Source: Ctena decussata
Taxonomy: Eukaryota > Mollusca > Bivalvia > Lucinida > Lucinidae
Direction: 5' to 3'
NCBI GenBank assembly: GCA_963989385.1
Contig: OZ022499.1
Coordinates: forward strand, 79,163,903 to 79,227,902
Length of the DNA stretch: 64,000 nucleotides
Every line of letters begins with the position of its first letter. Position 1 is the first letter of the stretch. Both the position numbers and the translations under genes were made by a program. The notes under the pieces were generated by a model that was not told where the DNA came from, searched no databases, and saw only the letters and a list, made by a program, of their open reading frames with translations. This document shows positions 56,663 to 64,000 of the stretch, in pieces.

Positions 56663-56811
56663 AGTATAGGCAAAGGTTCACTGTGGTGTGTAGACCCAGA
56701 CTATCGTCCTAATCTCCTCCAGGCATTACGAAAGACGCCGTATCACCCGTACCACCAGCTGCAGATGCTCTCCAGTCCGCCACCCTCACAGCAATACCAT
56801 TATATTCAGGG
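56663..56811 (+). CDS. FOXN3: FOXN2/3-type forkhead factor, second coding exon
   Basis: The exon follows TTACATTTTCAG and starts in phase 0 with [15 protein letters not shown], the forkhead wing 2 segment that ends the DNA-binding domain in FOXN2/FOXN3. [17 protein letters not shown] follows, matching the family's QNLIQALKKTPYHPH, then a Pro/Gln/Ser-rich region ([13 protein letters not shown]). The donor GTATGT at 56812 leaves two bases of a split codon, so at least one more coding exon lies downstream. No candidate is recognisable before 64000. The C-terminal half of the protein is outside the window. Confidence 0.95.
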
Positions 56812-56844
56812 GTATGTATTTTCCTGTTACAACAGAAACCATCT

Positions 56845-57290
56845 TGCTCTTAACCTAGATCATACAAATTGTAAAGCAAACTTATGTTAAAACTGTACCT
56901 TCAGATAGTTTACGTCCTGAGCTTAGATCATACAAGTTGTTGAACAAAGTTATCTTGAACACCTTCAGATAGTTCACATTCTTAACTTACATCATACAAG
57001 TTATTGAACAAAGTTAACTTTTACACCGTCAGATAGGTCATACTCATAACTTACATCGTACAAGTTAATGAACAAAGTTATTTTTAACACCTTCAGATCA
57101 TACTTGTAACTTACATCATACAAGTTAATGAACAAAGTTATTTTTAACACCTTCAGATAGTTCATGTTCCTAACTAACGTACATCGTACAAGTTATTGAA
57201 CGAAGTTAACACCTTCAGATAGTTCGTGTTCATAACTTAGATCATACAAGTTGGACAAAGTTATCTTTAACACCTTCAGAATAACACCCA
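56845..57290 (+). repeat. Minisatellite, about 62-bp unit (FOXN intron)
   Basis: CTTACATC(A/G)TACAAGTTA.TG and AACAAAGTTA...AACACCTTCAGATAGTTC repeat about seven times with spacing of 60-64 bases. It begins just after the second FOXN exon and ends at the poly-A/TAA tract before the hAT element. Confidence 0.9.
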
Positions 57291-57329
57291 ACCAAAAAAA
57301 AAAAAAAAAATAATAATAATACATATATA

Positions 57330-58470
57330 TAGGGGTGGGTATCGCCACTGAAAACCGTATCACGATATATCACGATACACTGGTCTGTATCGGGATATGT
57401 ATCACGATATATCGCGAATTCTTTTTCAGTTCATACTTCCATGTTACTTGCTTTACTGTGTTGTTTTTTTGCTTCTGTCTTTTATTAAATGATTGTAATA
57501 AAAAAATGAACATCCCATTCTTTACCTGTTTATTTTATTAACACAAACCCCCCCCCCCAACCCCCCCCCCCAGCTCATGTACTGTATTAAAATACAACTG
57601 TTACAAGTCTGCGATCTCATTTTATTTAACTAATTGACTTACTTACTGACATGACCCTAGTGACCATGCATGACTTCATTGTTATTCTGCTCTGACCCAG
57701 TTTTGCCCCAAGGCGAGAATGAAAAAAGCATGCAGATTTTCAACACCAGTTGTCATCAAAGATCAAAGTAATTGACATGTGACTGAAGTCAAGGTGAATT
57801 ATTTTATCGGTGACATGAAAAGGAGATACACTAAATAATCGGACAGTAATTGCTGAGTAAATGTCGTAGACCCATATCAGACAGCTCCTTGGAGCAGTGT
57901 GATCAGGATCTGCAGTGTATGTCAACAAAATAATGAAACTTCCCGTAAGTGAAAATGTACTAAGATATACACACACCAAAAAAAATGTTCCAAGAGATGT
58001 TTGAATATTTTAGTTATGAATGGGAATATGTGTCAAAATGATATTCTGTTGGAGTGATAGGATCAATTGGATACTAACAAAAGGATTAAAACTGGACATT
58101 ATTACCTACCATCACGGTAACGTTTGTTTACATAGATGTTTTTGTGGGTGAAGAGTACGGAGATAAAAGACAAAAGAGGAAGCGAGTCTCTGGCAAAAGT
58201 AAACAATCAAAACCTGTTTTTAAAGACAATCGGCTTTAATTGACTCCACTACCTAGATTCGTTTTATGAAAAAAAGAATATTTGGGGAAAAATACTAACA
58301 AAATGAAAAGGAAACTGTAAATTAAGAGCATATAAAACGTTTTCACGAGAATGTCCGGAAACTTCCGAAATTTACCGAGCGTATCGGTATGGCCAAAACG
58401 TATCGTGATTCGTATCGTGGGAATTTTGAATCATGATTTACCGGTATACCGGTAATATCGCGCACCCCTA
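57330..58470. mobile_element. hAT-superfamily nonautonomous element, 1141 bp
   Basis: Termini TAGGGGTGGGTATCGCC and GGTAATATCGCGCACCCCTA are imperfect inverted repeats with TAGGGGTG/CACCCCTA perfect at the ends. The flanking 8-base duplication CATATATA (57322-57329 and 58471-58478) is exact, as expected for hAT. Subterminal regions are dense in TATCACGATATATC/TATCGTGATTCGTATCG motifs. C runs occur at 57548-57572, and a small fold-back (57866-57922) is nested inside. No transposase frame. Confidence 0.9.
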
Positions 58471-58478
58471 CATATATA

Positions 58479-59313
58479 TGAAGTAAAATTGTTTGGGATA
58501 TGTGAATATTCATTGTGAATATGCCATATTTGAAAGGCTAGGTAATTGAGTAATTAGAGACACTTGGCTCTGGTGAGGTTGGCTGTGGCACTGGTCATTG
58601 TTCAAATCCCCAACAGATTAATGACTGAGAAACTTGCCGTCAACCCAGCAGTAAATGGGTGCATGTTTCAAATCAGGGAAAGTGAAGGCAGCAAAAGAAG
58701 AGGGATGGGCTAGAATTAACAAGCAGAAACAAGTATTTAGATCAAACAGGGTATGGACATATCATGTGACTGAATTTAGGGTGGAACTTATTTTGATCAG
58801 TTTGATATCCAAATGATAAAAATTTCCAATTATTTTGATTATTGAATAATGGGAATGGATTGATTCTGAAATTTCAGTTCAGGATTATGAGAAGTCTGAC
58901 TGATACTTGACTAAACTTCTAAAAGCTAATATGAGTTATGTGTGTATTTAATACACTTTAGAAGCAACTCTACCATTTTCATATGTGCTTCCCTTTTTAA
59001 CTGTGGGTCAACTCTAAAAGGAAAGAATTTACAAAGAACAAATTCTTCCCTTCAAGAGTAGACCCCATCAGATCTGCAGGGAGGCAAACCGGAAGTCAGA
59101 AAAAATGTACCTTTTCATAAAATGTCAGAAAAAAAAAAGAAAAATAAGAGGTGCACCATACCTATACACCATAGTAGAGTTGGACCGCAAGAAAAGTTGT
59201 AAAGGTGAACATCAAAGACTTAGATCAGCCTGCAGACCTGTGCAGTCTCGCTCAATCTTTCCTGTCTCCTCTTTTTAACTTGATCTCTACACTCAAAAGA
59301 CAAAGCAGATAGG
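58479..59313. other. Intronic sequence; repeat D copy 3 and possible SINE
   Basis: 58550-58700 has GTTCAAATCCCC (B-box-like) and a GGGAAAGTGAAGGCAGC tail and may be a tRNA-derived SINE of a third family. 58945-59110 is repeat D (GAAGCAACTCTACCATTTTC, GGAAAGAATTTACAAAGAAC-AAATTCTTCC). No gene. Confidence 0.5.
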
Positions 59314-59503
59314 CAGTGCTCTAGATAAGAAGGGGTAACAAGGATAATTTCTATATTTCTCCATAAAAACATTGATTGTGACCCCTCATTAGAACTGTCT
59401 TGCCAAGACGGTTCTAATTAGGGGTCACAACATACGTTTTCTTTGAGAAATAAGAAAAATTATCTTTGAATTATCCTCAATAGCCCCTCTTATCTGGAGC
59501 ACT
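59314..59503. mobile_element. hAT-like MITE, CAGTGCTCYAGATAAG ends
   Basis: AGTGCTCTAGATAAGAAGGGG at the left is inverted as CCCCTCTTATCTGGAGCACT at the right, about 20 bases. The centre is a palindrome: TGTGACCCCTCATTAGAACTG / GGTTCTAATTAGGGGTCACA. The terminal CAGTGCTC and a near 8-base repeat (CAGATAGG / AAGATAGG) suggest hAT. Relatives: 25945, 29888, 52850, 62525. Confidence 0.78.
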
Positions 59504-59689
59504 AAGATAGGGTAATGAAGGCTGATGTGATTCTTCATTGTTAGCCCATGTGGAGGTAAAAGGTGAAGAAAAAGTTTCCCATAGTCTTTAGGGCATAGGA
59601 GCAGTACGGTGTTTGAGGCCCACAGTACCTTGGGCACAACATATAGGAAAGCTCAGTGAGCAGGCTTTAAGTTCATTTCAGAATTATCC

Positions 59690-59812
59690 AATCGTAAACG
59701 GGGTTCCACTGCACACAGCCTTCCATTATCACCCATCCATCATCCTGATATGACTGAAATACTGTTGAAAAGGACGTAAAATTGCAAGTCATCCAGCCAT
59801 CCATTCAGAATT
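59690..59812 (+). mobile_element. SINE family 2, 3' part
   Basis: AATCGTAAACGGGGTTCCAC, TGCACACAGCCTTCCATTATC, CATCCTGATATGACTGAAAT, TGAAAAGGACGTAAAATTGC and a CATCCAGCCATCC tail match 61645-61775 closely. The tRNA-like head is absent. Confidence 0.82.
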
Positions 59813-60707
59813 ATCATGAAATATTCCCCTTTGCTGGAGCTTGTGGACTGCTACAAGAATCAGAACTCCACACATGAACCCTTGTCGTTTGCTTCAGTGT
59901 CACAGACAGAACAATGCTATCAGCTACCATCAGCTAAACAGTAGCTTGCTGATTTGTGACTCCATAAATTTAATGCCAACATGTTAATGTTATAATTAGA
60001 TATTTTTATTGCCAGTTTTCTGGTCCAGTAATATAGTAGTGATGTGTTTATACAACATTTTGTTGCTAGGTGACAAATGAGCGTCTCCTTCAGGTGGTGT
60101 TGTCACGGAGAGTTGAAATGACACATTAGACACAGATCACTTTACAACTGCTTGAGAAGCTTGGGAAATTATCGTATTTATTGTCAGTGTTTGAACACTA
60201 TTGAATAGGTCCTCTTTGTACTTGTGCAAGTCCATATTTCTGGAGAGGTGTAGATATGTCTCTTGGGCAAAGCAGATTTGAAAGCTGGAAGGCTATGAAT
60301 ATGATTGATTGTTTAAGCCTTAGAATGTTGAAAAATAAGACATAAATTGGTTATACCCTTGATTTGTAAATTAAAACGGCAGCAGTGTAGTGGAAAATAC
60401 GGTGGTTTACTAATCTTGGAGCTGCAGGTTTGATCCCGTGCTTCTACGGTCTTTCGGATCAGACTTTAAACTGAGGTCCTGTCTCCATCTGACCTATGTG
60501 TTGATGGGATGTTGAACCTGAGCTCACTGGCTCATTTAGTATTAGTGAAAGTCATCCGAATAGAAATTTGGCAAATAGGTCATTTAGTAACCTGTTTGTC
60601 AATCTTCAAAAATGCTAAGATAGACACGGAAATCATTTATATTTTGTTAAAAAAAAATTAACAATTGTCCTTAGTTGCAGCCAGGTATCTTTTCATATAT
60701 AAGACAG
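59813..60707. other. No gene; possible degraded SINE at 60380-60550
   Basis: GGAGCTGCAGGTTTGATCCC (B-box-like) followed by GGGATGTTGAACCTGAGCTC could be a tRNA-derived element related to 31780-31930. Otherwise nothing was recognised. Confidence 0.4.
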
Positions 60708-60797
60708 GTTTTTCCCCTTCTAAAACAATCCTAAAAATCTAGATCCATCTTATAAGATGGATCTAGATTTGTGGGATTGTTTTGGAAGAGAAAAAAC
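60708..60797. repeat. Fold-back of about 40-bp arms
   Basis: GTTTTTCCCCTTCTAAAACA-ATCC...ATCTAGATCCATCTTA pairs with TAAGATGGATCTAGAT...GGATTGTTTTGGAAGAG-AAAAAAC. The outer half resembles the TTTTCCCCTTCCAAAACAAT segment next to the poly-C tract at 20836. Confidence 0.88.
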
Positions 60798-60867
60798 AAT
60801 TTTATAGCTGAATTACGCAAAACTGAATAATATATTTGTGATAGTTTTGGAAGGATAAACTCCGGTC

Positions 60868-61078
60868 TTAACTCTTTCACTACCAAAAAGCAGACGACAA
60901 AATTTACGTCTGCAAAAATTAAAAAAATGCCTTGTCCAAGACTTTTTATATTGAGAATTCAAAGACTAGAGGGCAAACAGTGTAGATCTAGATGAGGTGG
61001 CTCATTATGAGCCGCCTCATCAGGATCTACGCTGTTTGCAAATTTTGCTAATTGCGTCACTGGGGCTTAAAGAGTTAA
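60868..61078 (+). mobile_element. Palindrome-bearing MITE family A, best copy (TTAA ends)
   Basis: It runs from TTAACTCTTTCACTACC to GGCTTAAAGAGTTAA, so TTAA flanks a CTCTTT/AAAGAG inverted end, as in piggyBac-type insertions. Inside are AGCAGACGACAAAATTTACG, GAGAATTCAAAGACTAGAGG and the palindrome 60973-61039 (GATGAGGTGGCTCATTATGAGCCGCCTCATC). 211 bp, noncoding. This copy defines the family. Confidence 0.85.
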
Positions 61079-61429
61079 AGCTGAAAATAATACAGTATGA
61101 GTATCATAAGCTGCCTGCTACAGCCTAGCCAGTTCTTCACATTCAGGTCCTTGTGGTTGTCTCGCCATAGAGTTACCTTTATCTTTCAAGTACCTATTTA
61201 AACAGGTGAAATGTGACAATTCATGTCCACTGTCTATTGTCTGAAGATTATTGTGCAGACCTATCAAATTGTAAGACCAGCTGCTGTCTTCTCAAGATCA
61301 AAGTGGTTTTACAAGGACCCTCGTGACTGTGTCTCCTGTAAACTGAGGGATAAATATTTGAGTGTATGATGGTCTTCACCGAGTTTTAGAGTTTTATGTT
61401 GATAGGCTGTTCAAAATTTAGTTAATCAA

Positions 61430-61565
61430 AAAAAGGTAGACGACAAAACTTACATCAGCAAAATTTAAAAAAAACTGTTCTCATATTGAGAATTCAAAGA
61501 CTAGAGAGCAGCATAGATCCAGATGAGGTGGCTTATTTTCTGGATCTATGCTGTTTGCATATAAA
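61430..61565 (+). mobile_element. Palindrome-bearing MITE family A, shortened copy
   Basis: GGTAGACGACAAAACTTACA, GAGAATTCAAAGACTAGAGAG and a shortened palindrome at 61508-61559 (AGCATAGATCCAGATGAGG / TCTGGATCTATGCTG). The central GGCTCAT half of the loop is partly deleted. Confidence 0.78.
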
Positions 61566-61572
61566 GCTATTG

Positions 61573-61775
61573 GTGAGCCCCTGTAGCTCAATAGATTGAG
61601 CGCTTGCCTGCTGATCTAGCGGTCCCAGACATGAGCCTTTTTGTTGGAGGGAATCTTTTCAATCGTAAACGGGGTTCAGTTGCGCACAGCTCTCATTATC
61701 ACCCACCCTTCATCCTGATATGACTGAAATACGGTTATAAAAGGACGTAAAAGGGCAAGTCGTCCATAAATCATT
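61573..61775 (+). mobile_element. SINE family 2, fullest copy
   Basis: A tRNA-like head begins GAGCCCCTGTAGCTCAATAG (A box), then GCGCTTGCCTGCTGATCTAG and a degenerate B box region (GGTCCCAGACATGAGCC). The body is AATCGTAAACGGGGTTCAGT ... CATCCTGATATGACTGAAAT ... GGACGTAAAAGGGCAAGTCG, with a short CATCC-like tail. It defines the family found at 20055, 29918, 35459, 44218 and 59690. Confidence 0.85.
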
Positions 61776-62524
61776 TTGGCACATCTGCTGTAAAGGTCAA
61801 AATGATATTCTTTCTGATATGGTCTAGAAATGACTGAAGTAGGAGTTAGAGAGATTGAAGTAAGATTCTCCATCTTCAAATCCTCAGAAACTGTATCATA
61901 GGCTTTATACTGCTCTCCAAATGCAATTTTTTTTTATTTTAGAAGCTGAGTTGTGTGTTGTCAGTAATCGACCACTTTTCCTGATCTTCTTGAGGCCAGT
62001 CATAATAATTATCATTGACTACAAAATCTTTAAAATATTACACAGCCTCAGGCGTTTGGTAGATCGTAATATATTAGTTTATGGTCGTGCACTGCCGCAG
62101 GGCATATGCTAGACACTAGACAGTCAGTTCGTGTCCATTATATACAATATGTTAATGTTGGATATTAAAGGCATATGCCGCCACATTCTACATGATTAAA
62201 TACCATTTAATGACTTAAATAATTTCCTTGACAAATTTGAATAATTTCCTTGACAAATACTGACCAAATTTCCAGCTGACTATTAAAATAATAATGATGA
62301 CATTTTCGATAATCTGTTTAAAGAGGACCATATCAGACCATATTATCTGCACATAATGTTAAAGTTTGAGCCCTGAAAAGCTGTAACCTCATACTATTTG
62401 TACGCACTAGCATGGCTCAGACATAGATTTATTAATGTTAGAATCTTCTGGAATCTAATGGGCAGTGTATGGTGGTACTCTGAAGAGCTCCAGATACAAA
62501 CTATACTATGTGTCCTAAATTATT
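61776..62524. other. No gene recognised
   Basis: The frames at 61676-61879 and 61921-62112 show no domain; the first overlaps the SINE. TTTCCTTGACAAAT is duplicated in tandem at about 62221-62260. Confidence 0.45.
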
Positions 62525-62700
62525 AATTTAGGGATAATTTTCCATATTTCTCAACAAACACATGATGTGACCCCTCATTAGAACCGTTGAGCTGAGCTAG
62601 TTCTAATAAGGGGTCACAACATATGTTTGGGTTGAGAAATAAGAAAAATTATCTCTGAATTATCCTCAGAACCCCACCTTATCAGGAGAGCTGTACTCTT
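62525..62700. mobile_element. hAT-like MITE family, copy
   Basis: TGTGACCCCTCATTAGAACCG pairs with CTAGTTCTAATAAGGGGTCACA, flanked by GGATAATTTTCCATATTTCTC and GAGAAATAAGAAAAATTATC arms. The right end CTTATCAGGAGAGCTG corresponds to CTTATCTGGAGCACT of 59314-59503, diverged. Confidence 0.75.
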
Positions 62701-63224
62701 GTAATGCAGACACTGTGCACATACACTCTTTCCAGTTTTGATTAATAGTTTTCGCTTGCTGAAACGCTGATATAGGTGTCCAAATATCTATGGTAAATTT
62801 GGTAGTCAAAAAGTATGTCATAGTGTAAGTGAAAGTGTCAGACAGTGACACAGTGGTTTGTACTCCAATTTTCTCATTGATAAGTGTGTAAAATAGTGTG
62901 TCGTTATGGCAACATGAAGCTATCTGTTATAATCTTCCTGACTAGACATACCAGGAGTGTAAGGTTGGGTCACTTGACTTTCAATTACTGTTTCCTGTTG
63001 TAAATATACCTAAAATTGATGGGAAAATCCAGATCAGCTTTGTCTTAGAATTATAAGTGAGCTTTGAAAAACCTACTCACTGGCATAAAGAAGGGAAAAT
63101 TAAGACAGATCAGTCTTAAAGGAAGTGAGCAGTATAGGCACAGACCAAACAGCTTGTATGCAAGACTACCCCTCTCATTCATATATAAGAGTCAATAATC
63201 AGACTGGGCTTTGCATGTTCACAG

Positions 63225-63529
63225 GGTATAAACCAGTCCGCCAATTTTCGCTTCCTGCAGAGACTGTCCGTCATATTTGGCTTCTGCCGAGACTGTCCGC
63301 GAACTCATGCTTCCTGCAGGGACTACTGTCCTCGAAAAATGGCTTCCTGCCGAGACTGTCCGCGAGAGCCTCTGCAGGAAGCAGAATCACATGGACAGCC
63401 TCTGCAGGAAGCCATTTATCATGTACAGAAGTCTCAGCAGGAAGCAAGAGTTCGCAGACAGTCTTGGCAGAAGCCAAATTTGATGTACAGTCTCTGGAGG
63501 AAGCGAAAATTGGCGGACTTGTTTATACC
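63225..63529. repeat. 305-bp palindrome built of short subrepeats
   Basis: GGTATAAACCAGTCCGCCAA-TTTTCGCTTCCTGCAGAGAC on the left pairs with GTCTCTGGAGGAAGCGAAAATT-GGCGGACTTGTTTATACC on the right. Each arm consists of units of about 50 bp with GCTTCCTGC(A/C)GAGACTGTCC. Symmetry makes similar 68-codon frames on both strands (63271-63483); they are not genes. Confidence 0.9.
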
Positions 63530-63579
63530 GTGTGATGTTATAGAGGCTGATTGTTTTAAGGTGTATGGCTACACCTCAT

Positions 63580-63730
63580 TGGTTCCCTTTGGCCACTTTA
63601 ATAAGGGAGGCAACTTTAGCAGAACCCGGAATCCTTTCAGCAAGTGAGGCTACGGATATAGGAAAGAATTTGCTCTCTTAGATCAAATTCTTTTCTTCAG
63701 CAGTTGTCCCCTATGAGAAGGGAAGCAAGC
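63580..63730. repeat. Dispersed repeat D, copy 4
   Basis: GGAGGCAACTTTAGCAGAAC, GGAAAGAATTTGCTCTCTTAGATCAAATTC and GGGAAGCAAGCAAATA align with 51095, 54361 and 58945. 63731-64000 shows nothing that I recognise. Confidence 0.55.
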
Positions 63731-64000
63731 AAATATACCTGTCTGAGTGATTTCCCTTTGAGGTCCATCTGTACATTCCTAGTTTGTGGGAATCTGTCAC
63801 CGAAATGTCACTGATAGTGTACTTGTTGGCTAATGAAAGACTGTCAGCTTGTTTTCAACAAAGAATTCTAAACAAAAAAGAACTTCAGGGATAAAGTTCA
63901 TAACATTTTTCTCAAGTGTCTCCAAAGAGACTTAAATGTCGGACTTTGCTTGAGAGTAGCAGTTCTTTTGAGCTGCCACAAATTATGTTTTAAAGGAAAC

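Noticed and set aside
56845..57290. Alternative FOXN exon
   Set aside because: No open frame with family resemblance; it is a 62-bp minisatellite.
63125..63647. Several frames of 68-136 codons on both strands
   Set aside because: Mirror-image frames produced by a palindrome of short repeats.

Overview
This window looks like nuclear DNA from a large, repeat-rich invertebrate genome, most likely a bivalve mollusc. That is inferred from three things: long introns; many short nonautonomous transposons; and many elements built like the bivalve 'pearl'/Helentron-associated type (short subterminal inverted repeats, a GTCC/GTCGTC microsatellite, tandem core units, a 3' hairpin followed by TCTTGTT). 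I see no prokaryotic, viral, rRNA or CRISPR feature. The species cannot be fixed from the sequence alone.

Only one cellular gene is supported: a forkhead factor of the FOXN2/FOXN3 (checkpoint suppressor 1) type on the + strand. One coding exon (44735-45329, ATG at 44760) carries the acidic N-terminal region and most of the forkhead domain. After an 11.3 kb intron a second exon (56663-56811) completes the domain with the expected GKGSLWC...PDYR block. The 5' non-coding exon(s) and the 3' coding exons are not identified; the 3' ones lie beyond the window.

Region by region. 1-945: tetranucleotide microsatellites with a tRNA-derived SINE inserted. 945-1877: G-rich inverted-repeat element. 1909-4540: decayed minus-strand LINE. 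4980-6110: tandem repeats and a second LINE fragment. 6388-9788: 5'-truncated APE-type LINE with 8-bp target duplications and an open frame broken only by one TGA. 10811-11730: deleted Mutator-like (MULE) element with 10-bp duplications, a transposase fragment and a nested MITE. 13707-25677: pearl/Helentron-like elements, SINEs and MITEs, with several nested insertions. 25900-37650: scattered MITEs, SINEs and a 55-bp minisatellite. 37671-40594: one pearl-like element inside another. 41737-43164: DNA transposon with 26-bp TIRs. 45330-56662 (FOXN intron): an element with about 100-bp TIRs carrying three later insertions, then another pearl-like element. 56812-64000 (next intron): a 62-bp minisatellite, a hAT element with perfect 8-bp duplications, and more MITEs and SINEs.

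The mobile elements do not form a pathway with the gene. They are layers of independent insertions, and the nesting gives a relative age order. The most interesting signal is the set of apparently unrelated pearl/Helentron-like families that share one architecture and insert between T residues without target duplication. The long-TIR element at 45935-50442 and the palindromic TTAA-type MITE family come next.
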